The translations under genes and the position numbers were made by a program. The notes beneath the pieces are model-generated. The model searched no databases. It was not told the DNA's origin and worked only from the letters and a program-made list of their open reading frames with translations. From assembly GCA_028023455.1 (NCBI GenBank), contig JAQFVV010012398.1, positions 10,469,160 through 10,533,159 on the forward strand: a DNA stretch of 64,000 nt, read 5' to 3'. The DNA comes from Epiperipatus broadwayi (lineage: Eukaryota > Onychophora > Udeonychophora > Euonychophora > Peripatidae). Of the stretch, positions 35,482 to 48,220 are shown one piece after another. Position 1 is the first letter of the stretch, and each line of letters begins with the position of its first letter.

Positions 35482-36398
35482 ATGTTACTAAGAAGTGAAT
35501 TAATATTTAGAAGCAAAAGTATAGAGACTATGGAAGAGATGTTAGATACTAGTGTTGTTGAAGGGGAAAGTGATATTAATAATAGTGATAGGGAGGGGTC
35601 TTTATCGATCCAAACTCCTGGGGGGTTTATGATGGAGGAGAATGAACTCCACAGAGACAAGGAGAAAGCCAAACAGGTTTTAAAACACAAGAAGTCCCTA
35701 CTAACGAAATTATTCGAGCATCTGAAAGTAAAGTAGTACCTGATCCTGAAAATATTTCCATTGTGCGACAAATTTTTCAAGAAATGATGAACAAGATAAT
35801 GGAAAGTATGAGCAACTTGGAGGCCAATAGATGTAGCATGAGCAATGATCTGAACAGTAAAATGGATAGTATAAAAACAGAAATAAAACCTGAAATGGAT
35901 AGTTCAGGATCAAATATGAGCAACTTGGAGGCCAATATGAGTAGCATAAGCAATGATCTAAAGAGTAAGATGGATAGTATAAAAACAGAAATGAGAACTA
36001 AAATGGGCAGTTTGGAATCAAATATGAATAGTATGGAGGTGAGAATAAATGATAGTTTAGAATCGAACATGTGTAGCATGGAGGCAAAGATAACTGCTAG
36101 TATGTGCAATAAAGTGGATGCCATGAGAGAAGATATGAACATGAAGTTAGAGAGTATAGCAACCAGAGATGATGTTAGCAAGATTGAAATAAAACTGAAA
36201 GAAAAGATATGAATTTTGAGAGAAGAATTAAAAGGAGAGGTGAATAGGGTAGAAACAAGAACGAAGGCAGATATAGAGAGAGTTGAAGATAAATTGATCG
36301 AGACCATGGAACAATTATCTCTAGGGTTGGAAAATGTACAGAAAGGTAGTGTTGTGAACAGTATACAGTATTTACAGATGATATTGTTGTTCAGCTAG
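35482..36398 (+). pseudogene. gag-like coiled-coil region of the gypsy element
   Basis: Three consecutive plus-strand frames (35482-35736, 35763-36212, 36216-36398) are rich in Glu, Lys, Met and Ser with a heptad-like pattern. Examples are SNLEANMSS, NDLKSKMDSIKTEM and KADIERVEDKLIE. A segment starting ATGAGCAACTTGGAGGCC at about 35800 is tandemly duplicated at about 35917. The position just after an LTR and primer-binding site, and a terminal integrase remnant 2 kb downstream, support a gag N-terminal region. No zinc knuckle was found, and two stops break the frame. Confidence 0.55.
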
Positions 36399-36596
36399 AT
36401 ATAAAACTCAAAGAGGTTTATCAAACACATGAAATTTTTCAGGGAAGAGATAAAAGAAAGCCAAGAAAGGCATGAAGTCAAAAAGAAACTTCAAGCCATC
36501 CATATGAAATTGAGCCACATCTCTATTAGACCAAATGCAAAAGTGGAAATTTTAGATATATTACAAAAATGAAACATCTCAGTAATCACTCCAGTA

Positions 36597-37393
36597 TTGG
36601 ATAAAGAAGCAGTTGAAGAACTTATGATTAAAGCTGGAAAAGAGATTTTGCTGAGTAAACCTTATTGTAAATATAATTGGTACAGTGCACATAATCGACA
36701 TCACCTTTATATTTGGAGTGATGTCGCAATTTTAGAATTATCAGATGGTGATATTGGTTGTTTTAGGTTTATTATAAATAGAAAATTTATTACAGTATAT
36801 TCTGGCGGTAGTTTCATGGATGCCTCAGATGATCTTGAAGCTCACAAACAGTTTTAGTAAGAGTACTCGCAAACAAAATAAGCTTAAACACTTTTAGTCA
36901 GCCTATTCTATTCTCATCTGGTTCCACAAGTTTAGCCATTAAAATGATTTATTGCCTGTGAAGCAAATGAGATTATAATTTGCAGATTAGATAAATGATG
37001 ACAAGCCATTCTCTTATGGATAGTTTCATTCTTAAATCCTCTCAAAGTACCAGACATTATTATGTTGGGGAAGTCTCACTTGACACTGAATTTTCCATTG
37101 ATCAGACATCACAGTTTTTTGAAAATATCATTGCAGATTATTCCTTCATACTAAAGATGAACCAAAGTGACACTAATGCTCACACAGTGATTCCATCCAC
37201 AAGAAGTGTGGAAATGGTTAAATCATGCAACCATAAAACTCAGAATGAGTTGGATAAACACTGCTGGAAATTTAAGCCAGGCCATAGATTCAAAACCTAC
37301 ACTTGTGATGATGGTGCCAAAAATGAAGCATTGTTAGCTCAAGAAGCTATTTCAAGGGATACGTACCTTCTCGAAACAATTAAATTTGATTAA
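36597..37393 (+). pseudogene. Uncharacterised open frames inside the gypsy remnant
   Basis: Two plus-strand frames (36597-36857, 86 codons; 36995-37393, 132 codons) lie between the gag-like region and the integrase end. Both have less biased composition than chance AT-rich frames. The second contains HYYVGEVSLDTEF and CNHKTQNELDKHCWKF with several Cys/His. I recognise no protease, reverse transcriptase or RNase H motif. They may be captured sequence or diverged gag. Confidence 0.3.
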
Positions 37394-38094
37394 ATGGTTG
37401 AAACTTATATCTTTGATCATCTTAGTCATTGCTTTGTGATAGTTTGAACTTCTTTATGATCCTGGTGATGATCTGGGTATGAAAAATCTCAAGATGGAAA
37501 GGCAAACCATCATGTAGTGGTCCATTAAGCGAACAGATAAATGGTTTCATAAGTTGTGCAATACATACAAAGGCCCATTCACATACATTAAAGTATGTGA
37601 ATAACAATGCTTGAAAGAAAAAGCACATGTTAGGGAAGGACCTTCAAGGATTGCAGACCATTAGAACACATAAAAAAACTATGGAAAAAAATTGAATCCA
37701 CTAAGATTTTGAAAAGTACATAAAGAAATTTGAACAATGATATGGATACTGACAAAGAAAAAGACCTGTCCAAGGATATGTTATAAATGAAAACAACCAT
37801 TTATTGTATTAAACTTTAGTTTATTATTATTATTATTCCCTTAAATGTAGAATGATAACCTACTGAGTCACTTAATTGAACATAAGTTTTAAGCTAACAG
37901 AAGTCTGAGATTGAGTACTAAATTTATTTAACATTCCTTATAGAGTGTTTTCAAATAGTTATGGTTACAATATGAGAATTATAATACATAAATAATAGAA
38001 TATATTGCAAGCATGAGGGCAATTTACTATGAGGTCAAATCATAGGAATCAGAATGTAAGGTCTAAACATGAATTCAGAATTGGAGAGTGTTAA

Positions 38095-38275
38095 TAAAAA
38101 CTCCACATCCTAGTAAACTGCAGGAAGGTAAGAATCATAAGTTTAGTAATATGTATGAGGGACCATATACCATCGTTAAGCAATCAGGTCCCAATGCATT
38201 TTGGGTAAACCAAGGAGGAGAGGTCTGAGGCACATATAATGCCCATGTCTTAAAGCCTTATTTTGGATGTTAGTA
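38095..38275 (+). pseudogene. Ty3/gypsy integrase C-terminus (GPY/F module)
   Basis: The frame reads PSKLQEG, KFSNMYEGPYTIVKQSG, PNAFWV, then after one stop GTYNAHVLKPYF. MYEGPYTIV is the GPY/F motif of gypsy integrases, and the N-VLKPYF ending is typical of the family. There is one in-frame stop. With the LTR at 34664 and the gag-like region at 35482, this defines a gypsy element whose protease, RT, RNase H and integrase core have been lost or replaced. Confidence 0.75.
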
Positions 38276-40250
38276 ACAATTCAGGATATCAGGAAATTTT
38301 TAACATAGCTGAGATATAAGTAAAAAAGAGTAAATTTTGTAAAAATAGCAAGTGCGATGTATAATAAAAAATATATGTATATGTATATAAACGCATATAT
38401 ATAGTACAGGGTTAGGGATATTAAATTTGATGAGGGTATTTTCCAAGTAATGCTCAGATGCAATTGTGGGAATACCTAGAGGCTAATTTAGATATGATAT
38501 TTGGCTAGACCTTCAAAGTCCAATAAAACTCCAAGAAGTATGGAGAAGTTAGCAAATAAATAATTTCCTGTGCCTTCTGTAACAGAGACACATTCTTGGT
38601 TATGCCACAATTATAAAACCACCAAAGCTCTAAATCCAGCACACTATTTGAACTTTCCAAAACCAGCTATTAAAAAATATTTAAAAAAATGTTAGAAAGT
38701 ACGGAAATTAATATAGCAACCCTTCACCAAACCCAAAATAGTCATACATTCTTAACGTACTTAGTTAGGAGTGCTAAAATTTGAAATCTAGTTTAAAATT
38801 TTAACTGTTTAGGAGAGGAGTGTTGTAAGAGATGGCTTACAACCAACCTTCACACCTATCCCAATCTCTTTCATGTTTGAATTCAGACCAAGTGGTAGGA
38901 AAATAATTTATCTACATACCTACTTATACATGTCCAAATTAATATGTTTGAGAAATTAATTCTTATTTTTTTATCTATTGTGAGAAATTAATTGTTTTTC
39001 TTTTATTCATTTAATATCATTAACTAAAAATAATTAATTGACATAGAACAGAATTAATCAAAGGTCAAAATTATATGAGGTCAAAATTGTTGCTAAATGA
39101 TTGAATTTGGAATAATGAAGATTGAATAAAAATAATGTTTTATAATTTTTTTTTATTAAGTTGTAACAATACGTTTTAGCTAGCATAAGAAAATCGAGCA
39201 TTTCTTCACTTGGAAAGTAACAATTGAACCGACAGCACCTAAGTAAAGTTTTTATTATTATTTTTTTTTAAAAAAGAAAAAAACTGTTTGGCGTCTAAAA
39301 ACAGTAAAATTTTAATATCTGTAGTTTCAAGATAATATAAAATCTTTATTTTGGATAGATGGAAACTGGAAAGTTAAACTTCAATTTATAATTAGCAGGA
39401 ATGAACTAATGACTTAATTTATTCTGCAAGTTAAAATTCATTATTATGGAAAGGATGGAAAAAAAAGTGAAACTACTAAAAATTGACTGTTTTCTTTAAA
39501 AGATATTTTTATATATATTTAAGCCACAATAAATAATAATCAATTATAAAGAAATCATTACAATGTGTGGGGGGGGGGGTAAAGAAACCAGTACTGTAGT
39601 GTGTTCCAAAGCTAGCTTCAATGTCATTATGAAATTATAAAATTTTCCATCAAGATGTCTGTTTACAGAATGCTGGTTAACATCAATCTTCCATGGATTT
39701 ATATAAGTTCAGAAGAGCTAATTTGTATGTGTTGCTTTATTCAAGTAGCATGAAATACATAAATAGCAACACAGTTGGTGAACAAAAACAGTATACATAG
39801 GGATTGTCATTTAATTTTATAAATTCTTAACTGTGGAAAAATCATGTGATTTGTATTTTTTTTTGCTTTTATTATTTCTACTTGAAATTTCTTGTATTGA
39901 GATTTTTTTATTGTGTGTTCAAGATTCATTTTTCAAGTTTGATCATTTGCAATTTAAAAGTAGAAGCAGTGGATTAATAAATATCATATGTTGATGTATT
40001 TAAAAAAAAAGGGATCATAGTCAATTAATTAGTATAGTTTTTTTAATAAAAGTAAATTTAGATTCCTCTAAAAATTCAACATTGATCCACCAAGGTGACC
40101 TCAAGTAAGGTTTTTATATATTTAACACTGAGGGCAAACGTTAGAACAAACAAAACTAATAAGTTTTAATAATATTTACTTGTAATTTTGTTTTATTTCT
40201 GAGTGCACCATTAACCCACTGGAGTAAATAGTCTTTTTCGTATCTATCAT
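38276..40250. other. AT-rich non-coding stretch
   Basis: It contains A and T homopolymers and a G run at 39568-39577. No 3' LTR directly follows the integrase remnant, and no gene was recognised. Confidence 0.4.
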
Positions 40251-40251
40251 T

Positions 40252-40323
40252 AATTTTTACTATGACTTACACATATATAGATGGGAGTGGGGCTATATAT
40301 ATATATATATATATATATATAGC

Positions 40324-40365
<42 letters not shown>

Positions 40366-43300
40366 TAACCATATATTTTAGTATAAAATATAATAATTGA
40401 TGTAACTGGTATAAAAATTTCTCTGTCTTCTTTTGGTGATTTGATTGGCTTGATTTGCACTTTGAACAGATTACTCTCTTATATTCAAAATAATTTATTA
40501 GAGAATGGGTAATATTTTGCCTTACTTGTTGTCTATATTATTTTAATAAATTTAAATTGCTTCTTTCCATATACTAATTCATATCAAAATGTTTAACTTT
40601 TTAAAAATTTTGACAACACATTAAATTTGGTAAAATATTATTAAAAATAATAATAATTTTTATTTGTTTAAAATGGTCTTAAAAATTATTACCATTGAAT
40701 TAAAAAAAAAACCATTTATTCAACTAAATTTAATTATTAAAAATAAATACAGTAATTACGTATGCATTTCAATGTAAAAAAGAAAGGAGCACGAATTAAA
40801 AAAAAAGATCGTCTGATAGTGTTGCTTTTGGGGGGAGAAAGAAAAGAAAATGGTAAAAAGCAAATGGTGTAAATATGATAAGCTTATTTTAAAATAGTTA
40901 ACAAGTAAACGGATTACCACAAAATTTTCTATAAACGTAAAAATAACATAGTGGTATTTAATAATAAGATGAATTGCTAAATTTAAAAGTCTGTTCAAGT
41001 CGGCTAGCCAGGTGGATCAAATCGCCAATAATAATTTTCCAATATTACATTTGAAATATGTCGGAGCTTTCCAGTTTAAAAGTAGAATTAATTGCAAGAT
41101 TTTGGTATGTTTTAAAATGTTTATTATTCTACAATTTGGAAAAATTAAATAAGTATTTTAATTACAGAAGTTTTATAAATATGAAAATTTGCTTTTTAAA
41201 AAAGAAGAAGTTTAAATTAAAGTAAAATGTTAAAGTTATTAACATAGTTTAATATTTCCGTTTATAATTTTAATAAAAAAAATAGTATTGATTGATATTT
41301 AACTTTGCAATGCCAGTAATATATTTGCTAGTTAATTTGTTTACCATTTGGATAATAAAAACAGTCTTCAAATAATTAATCAAAGCTATTTTCTAATTTT
41401 ATCGTCAGTTTGGAATGATTAAATTAATTGCTATAATTAGTATTCCTAGATTTAAGCGTGGATAAATAAATATTAGCATGGATGTGATAAACTTGGAACA
41501 GTTTTAATAGAGAAATGTAGAAATTAATAACTGATGAAAAAACATTTTCATTTAAACTCTGCGTGTCATGTTTTGGAATTGTTTCATGTTTATGGAGCCA
41601 CGTAAAATCGTTAATCTAATAGTGCTTATAATAACTAATACAAATGGATAAAATTACATGTATGGAATTCAACTATAATTGTAGCTATTACTTCGTATAT
41701 TTATTGTTCGACACATCGTACATGGATTTCACGGATCATTTTTGTAGTTATAAAATGCTATACAATTTAATTTGTGATACACACACCTGCTAGAATTCAT
41801 GTATTAAACTATAAAATGCTATACATTTAATTTATATCACACACACACCTGTTAGATTTTATGTATTTGATGAATAATGCATTACTTTAATTTTATCGTT
41901 ATATGAACTTGCATGTGAAGTTCATAAGTTATATTTTATTAAGTTTAAATTAATAGGCGTTGAATAAAATACTTATTCAAGAGAATAGCGCTTGCGAAAA
42001 AGCTTGATAAGTACTAAATGAATTTATGAGATGTATCAATTTTTCATGAGGTATTTTGTGAGTTTTTCCAGATTTCTATTCCTATACTAATATTACTTAT
42101 ATTATATTACATATGTTTTATTTTAAGCAAGATAAGTTAGTACATTAGTTGTCCTGATTAGTGTAACATTTTATTATGCAAGAACCCACATTTGCTAAAA
42201 TGTTAGTGTTTTCTGAATGGTCAGAATAACTGAGGAGGATGATTTTGCACTTTAATGTGAAGTAAATAGTAATGTTGTTTTATAATGTTAAAAGGCATTA
42301 ATCTGTGCCAGTGGTTAATCCATGAGATTACTTAATTGCCATTTTTTGTATTTTACACTCATTCCTGTGCTGGTGGTTAATCCAGCGAATTGTGTAATTA
42401 TACTTATTACTTTATGATGGTGTATAAATCCACAAAGCATTTAGTGTTATTTAATTCCTATGTGTAGATGAATGCATCCACAGGAATATGGTTTTACTTC
42501 ATAGATATAAGTTGGGCAAAGTATTTTAGTTATTCTGCTAAATCATCTTCTTCCATTTGTAAGTATAATTTATAAGTTAGATTATTAAATTGTAGCAGGA
42601 CATTCTATTCAAGTTACCTCATAATAATTAACTGTTGGTTGATTATTATTTACCTGAATGTAAGTTTAAATTTTCACTTTATTTAATGATTGCAATATAG
42701 CTAAATCCTACAGATATAATATTATTTATTATATTATTATAAGTTTGCGGTATAGATTTATTGAATCTGGAAATGACGTTAGATGTTTCATGAGTTGATG
42801 TTGAATTTAGTATAATTTCCTCAATACATTCATTATATCAAATTGAAATATAAGGTATGATTAGGTTTTTAAAAACCGTACCTATGATATGTTATTGAAG
42901 AAAGTCGATGGAATTATAATTTATTTATTTTATTTGTTTATTTATGTCTTTAATTATAACATTAGAATTAATTACTTATTATTCATAAATTTGTAAATAA
43001 ACGTTGAAACTTGCTGTGCCGTTGTTATTTGTCATTCGTAAAATCAGAAATCATAAACCTTGGATAGAGCATACATTGAAGTACATACTATCGTCAACAT
43101 GATATAAGAGTTTAGTGATATTTTGAGAAAACATTTGGATGCTTTTCGTCTTTGGTAGTTTATGATGTGTAAGGTACAATAAAATCCCATTTACCTTTTC
43201 CATCATTTTAGCTTTGCGTAGTTGATTCTAGTATACAATATAAATTGATTATTAAACCTGTAAACAGATTTACCAGATAATGACATGATTGAATATATTT

Positions 43301-44475
43301 ACTTAACGTTTTTAAATTGTCATTTGTCAGTATGATAAGAGTCTCAATGATATAGTAAACTATAAAAAAAGAACCCAAGTATTTATGTTTATTTATTGCA
43401 AAGCTTTACCTGGACTAGCATTTGTATTAAAAATCATATAGATGGTTTCCACAAATTATGCCTGCTTGTACATGGTCGGCCATCGGGTCTCATACAATGA
43501 AAATCGCAAATTAAGGTTTGAAAGATAATAACATTACATACTTATAATTTGTTTAATGTATTTTATCATACTACTATGATAGGTCTTCGCGGTACACCCT
43601 GGCTGCGATCAAATTAAATCATAAAAAGTTTATGTTATATCATTGGTTTGGTCTGTGGTAAGTTGCTCCAGATGTTGGTTGTGGTCTTTGGTGCATAATA
43701 TAGATGGCATGATATGCTTTTGGTTACAGCTCTTAATAGCTGACAATGTGCAGCGGGAATTGATCGGTGATCGAGGTTACAATTCTTAGCGCACTTATGT
43801 TTTGGTGATATTATGTAGTTGGGACAACAATCGTACGGTTACAATATATATATATATTAATTAAAAAAATAGTTATAAATATATTTACCCTAGCCTAAAA
43901 ATATCATTCTAATAATTACATTAATGGGATAGTTTTAGAATTAGTAAACTCTCATTTTGCTTTTTTTTTATGTATATATTTAATGAATTATATAATATAA
44001 TTTTGTATATAATATACTTCAAATTATTTGTTTCTGTTGTGTGAAGCCATGAAAATGATAGAAAACTATTCTTGATAACTGAATATTTATTTATTTTATT
44101 ATTTTTTCATTTGTAAATATTTATTATATATGTTGTTAATAAACATTATAAGTTGTTTAAATCAATCTGATCTCTGTTTGATCATCACCATCATCACTGT
44201 GCATTTATACCATTAGATGTTTGATCATCACCATCATTATTGTGCATTTGTATCATTATAAGCTTCATTATCACATTATGAATTTACACCATTAATGATT
44301 TGATGATGATCATCATTATATATTGCTCTTATAAATAATTGATCATCATCAGTATTTTTCTATTATACATAGGCATATTTGGTTAATAATTGAGTAAGTC
44401 CACCCCTGAAGAGTGCTGACTGCAAGAACTGCCTGAGTTTGAATTCTGTGGCATAATGGGACCTAAAAAAGGAGA
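40252..44475 (+). repeat. Gypsy-associated repeat upstream of LTR, copy 2, split by an insertion
   Basis: 40252-40305 matches 33975-34020, and 43855-44475 matches 34022-34663. The two halves are separated by a block of about 3.5 kb flanked by TA microsatellites, inserted exactly where copy 1 has a short TATATATATTTA. Confidence 0.75.
40306..43854. mobile_element. Unclassified 3.5-kb insertion bounded by TA microsatellites
   Basis: TA runs at about 40296-40360 and 43847-43856 border it, and the undisturbed target is present at 34.02 kb. Its outer ends read TGTAACCATAT (left) and, in reverse complement, TGTAACCGTAC (right), a possible short inverted end. It has no domain-bearing frame. It contains a 60-66 bp local duplication at 41745-41875 and a diverged pair TG-GGTTAATCCA at 42305 and 42370. 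The element type is unknown. Confidence 0.6.
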
Positions 44476-44807
44476 TGTAATGAATATGCACTAGTCTAGG
44501 TCATATTGAAATATTGTAAGTAAATTATGAATTAGCATACTAAAAGTAGATGCGACTTGGAACTGGACATTTCATTGTGACATGTTCAGCATCCTATTCG
44601 AAGGCCTAGGTTTGACAGTAGTTAGATGCATTCCCTTTGTTATATGCCATTCCTGATTCAGTAACATCTGACACACCCAAATATGCTGTCAAATCATAAA
44701 TTTAAAATATGACTTGTTGTGAGTTGGTTGACATATTGTATTCAAATCATCCCGCTACTGAGTCATATTCACGTTGTCGTATGGTGTACCCCGTGGTTCC
44801 ATTATAT
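44476..44807 (+). repeat. Ty3/gypsy LTR, copy 2
   Basis: It matches 34664-34996 from TGTAATGAATATGCA to TTCCATTATAT. It ends there and runs into TTTTTTTACTTTGAGGG and TA microsatellites, so no primer-binding site follows. It is a solo or truncated LTR carrying its upstream segment. Confidence 0.65.
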
Positions 44808-44837
44808 AACCAATATATTTTTTTTTACTTTGAGGGA

Positions 44838-44862
44838 ATATATATATATATATATATATTCC

Positions 44863-44905
<43 letters not shown>
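44838..44905. repeat. Paired TA microsatellites
   Basis: Two TA tracts are separated by ATTCCCTCAT. The right tract abuts the 3' end of the minus-strand LINE. Confidence 0.9.
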
Positions 44906-44908
<3 letters not shown>

Positions 44909-44936
44909 TCCATTTGCATGTGTAGCACAATTGTCC

Positions 44937-45347
44937 TCATAGCTGTAAATTGTTAATAAATAAATAAATACGAATGAATGTGCTTAGTGCTTTCGAAGGG
45001 TACAGCTTTGAGGACAATTGCGCTACACACACAAACAGGCTAGCACTTATATGTATATTGTAAAATTTTGGGCCAAGATAACATATTTGATACTGACAAT
45101 AGGTTTTAAAATACATTGCTTCAAATAATAAATCCAAATCACATAATCTGGTTAACATTATTGTTGAAGAATCATTTTTATTGTTTCCATTATTATTATA
45201 TAAAAAAATAGCACAAAAAATTTTAATATAAATAGGGTTGATGGTTAAAATTCCAGCACATTTATATAATTCAAACATTTTAAAGTCCATAGGTTTAAAC
45301 AAAATAATTTTTAATGTTAAGTTTTGAAGTGTTTGCAAAGATATCAA
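44937..45347 (-). pseudogene. LINE ORF2 C-terminal region
   Basis: A 136-codon open frame downstream of the reverse transcriptase. It contains LQNLTLKIILFKP, FELYKCAGILTINPIYIKI, STIMLTRLCDLDLLF and CYLGPKFYN, the conserved tail of jockey/CR1-type ORF2 (leading to GPKLWNSLP in intact members). It is separated from the RT by stops. Confidence 0.6.
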
Positions 45348-45627
45348 ACAATCTATTTAAATATATTTATTTATATATATTGACCAGAACAGAATTATGC
45401 AAAAAATTTCTTATTCTATAAAATCAAAAAAAAATATTTTCTTAATTTCATTTGAAGGGAAAATATTTATTTATCCCAACAGATATGCCCATCCAAATTC
45501 AAACCAGGATAAAATACCATTGTAGTTCTGGTAATTTTTAACATATTGTTGATTAAATTAAGATATTTAAGTTAAAATCGTTTTTACTGGAACATTTATC
45601 ACAGATTATATTATATATTTACAGTGA

Positions 45628-46150
45628 TTAACATTTGGAATGTAATCTATTTTTATTCATCCTTTGTGCAATTTTCAGCCAATCATTTACAAGGTTCAGC
45701 TGTAAACTATATGAGATTGCTGAACTAACCAATACAGTATTATCTGCAAAACAAAAAAAAAATGTTGGATTGAAGAAAAAGATTAAGTAAATCATTAATA
45801 GAACAGTAAACAACAAAGATTTAAGGATTTAAACCTGAAGAATTCCATAATTAATCAAAATACTGTTAATTTTAACAAATTGTTTTCTATTGCTTAAATA
45901 AGATTTAAAGCATAGTACCCCTTATATCAAAATAATTTAATTTAATCATGAAGAACACAGTCAAATGTTTTCCATAAATCCAAATAAATACCTATAGCTT
46001 TGTAACCTTTTTCTAAAGATCTTATTATACCAGAAACATGATCAGATAAAGCCAATTTTGTAGATTTTCCTAGTAAAAACCCAAATTCTTATCTTTACCC
46101 ATATTTCCAAAATGTCCGATAATGTGTAATAACAGAAGATTTTGAGCAAT
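45628..46150 (-). pseudogene. LINE ORF2 reverse transcriptase
   Basis: The upstream part reads KSTKLALSDHVSGIIRSLEK, then IGIYLDLWKTFDCVLHD (the LDLSKAFDxVxH motif), then the FDIRGTML block. The final open frame (45628-45816) contains CFADNTVLVSSAIS and LQLNLVNDWLKIAQRMNKNR. The catalytic FADD has become FADN. At least two frameshifts are present. The order and motifs fit jockey/CR1-type non-LTR elements. Confidence 0.75.
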
Positions 46151-47087
46151 CAGAAATATACAGAAAAAAAAAAAGTATATTGGTATTAGAATTCAATCAA
46201 TATTTTTACAGAAATACTATCTCATTTTATAAAAAGAATCTAAAATATCAAATTCTTCAATCTTTTTAAAAACAAAACAATTCATGGTATATTTCTCATA
46301 ATTCAAAAAACACAAAATTCATAATTATTTCTAAGATCATTTATTAATGATTGAAATGATCAGCTATTAGTTTTGAATTATTGAAAACATCAATATTTAC
46401 TTCATTAATCTTTATTTTAGAAAATTGTGAAAAACTTTATTATATATATATATATATGTAACAACAGTCCAATAGTTGCTAAATTTAGTTGAAATTAATT
46501 TGAGTAGAATAGAAAAACATTTTAGCTTTAATTACATCTACTTTTATTTCTTTATCAATGACTTTTTAATTGAGTTTTAAATTATTCATTAGAAAGTAAC
46601 TTTTTCCAAATCTTGTTCAATTTGTTTTTTCAATTAACTTTTAATATTAATTAATTAATTCATAATCCTATCATTTCTTTTTAAATCTTTCTGATTTATA
46701 TATTTTATAAAAGAACAACATTCTTTAAAATGTTGAATTTTATCACCCAAAAATGAAAAAGAGCAATTTACATTATTCAACTCAAGCAATAGATTCCTGT
46801 CATATTCAGTAATTAAAGAATGCAACCCTTCATGAGATAAAAGTCTACAATATTTTTTTCTTAAAAATAATTCTTTTTAAAATTAATAATGATTCTTCTG
46901 TGGTCTGTAAGACACCAATCCAAAAATGATGTTTTCAAAAGAATATTTTCAGGACATCTAGCAAAGATATGGGTAATAAATGAAGATGACAAAGATGTAA
47001 CACATGCAGGATGAAATGACATTGAATAAATCCAAAAAGTGACTGAATATTTAAAAAAATGTTGAACAGCAGAAGTAATTTTACCAG

Positions 47088-47099
<12 letters not shown>

Positions 47100-47124
<25 letters not shown>

Positions 47125-47431
47125 AGTTACTAATAACAATAATAAATTTATCATTTAACCTAGTAAATAAAACATAATGTTTATCATTAAAAATGTCAAC
47201 TGAATATTGGCATGACCTATGCAAAGTAACAGGTGTTAATTTGAAAGAAACTAAAATAAAGTTTAAAACAATACACTCAGAAGAATCAAAAGATACATCA
47301 ATAAAAGTTACACAAAGATCTGATTTATAATAAACTAAAATTACACCTGATCTGTTATTTGTTCTAGATTCAATACTTGATGCATATGTCTCTAATTTAT
47401 AATGCAGTATACAATCCTTTTCCATATTCAT
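47100..47431 (-). pseudogene. LINE ORF2 endonuclease (EEP) block
   Basis: An open frame of about 110 codons with SRTNNRSGVILVYYKSDL, FDSSECIVLNF and a TLHRSCQYSVDIF segment. This is the R--R-GGV-Y-K, S-E---, YRPP-----F pattern of the exonuclease-endonuclease-phosphatase domain of LINEs. The YRPP proline pair is lost. It is cut by a TA expansion at 47091-47120. Confidence 0.6.
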
Positions 47432-47639
47432 TAATCCATATCTCAGATGAAATAATTATAATAAATTAATAATCAAGTGAGTAAATAAACTAATAGCTTA
47501 TCAAAGTATTTCCTCATTCTATGTATATTTATATGAAACTCTTAAAATTTTCGATAATTAATTTATTTTCTATTGTTAACAAATTTTTGAAAGATTATTC
47601 TGGTCATAAATTAGATAAATCTAATTCAGAACTAATAGT

Positions 47640-48220
47640 TCTATCTCCAGTATCATTCCACCACCAAATTTTGTCATCTTTAATCTAAACAAATCTGTAC
47701 TTATTTTGTTTAACGACTGCACATGCTTTCCAAAATAATTTTGTATTTTCATGTAATAAACGTTCATTTAAATATGTATGCTTATCAGATGTAGCATTAG
47801 GCAAAATATCGGATAGAAATAATTTTATTCTTTTACTTCCTGACAAAAATAAATTTCTTCTCACTTTATGAATAAAATTTAATTTTTATTGCAGGCCTAA
47901 ATATACCTCCATATTGTAATCAATATAGAAATTCAATATTATTTTTATTAAAGTCTGACAATTCTAATTAGTTTGCTATATTTTCTGCAATATTAAATAA
48001 ACTTTCATCTTCAGTATATTCAATACCAACTATTTCAATATTATTTTCTAATCTTTGTTGTTTTAAATAAAAAAAAATTTTTTTTACAAACTACATAACA
48101 AAGAATCTTGTGTTTTTAACTTTTCTTGTATTTCATTAAACTCACTAATCATTTTTTAATATTATTTTTCGCTAATTTAAGTTCTAAAATAATCTATAAA
48201 TTTTATAAGCACAGTGTTTA
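47640..48220 (-). pseudogene. LINE ORF1-like remnant
   Basis: Pieces of frame read LENNIEIVGIEYTEDESLF (the NNIEI-GIP--xxE-L motif of LINE ORF1), LFLSGSKRIK, and further down LFWKACAVV-type and KFGGGM-type sequence. They are connected only across stops and shifts. The order before the endonuclease supports an ORF1. Confidence 0.45.

Larger units (their letters stand above)
44906..48220 (-). mobile_element. Jockey/CR1-like LINE relic
   Basis: Reading the minus strand gives, in order: an ORF1-like remnant, an endonuclease block, a reverse transcriptase, a C-terminal region with TRLCDLDLLFE and CYLGPKFYN (44937-45347), and a 3' end rich in AATAAATA-type repeats. The terminal GAGGACAATTGTGCTACACA lies next to a TA microsatellite at 44905. 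The order matches a full-length non-LTR element. Many stops and frameshifts show that it is dead. A TA run at 47091-47120 lies inside it. Confidence 0.75.

Noticed and set aside
44709-44942. Frames with poly Tyr-Ile stretches
   Set aside because: They translate TA microsatellites and flanking LTR or LINE ends.
47091-47120. TA run as the border of another inserted element
   Set aside because: The endonuclease frame continues across its upstream side and no inserted sequence starts there. It looks like simple expansion inside the LINE.
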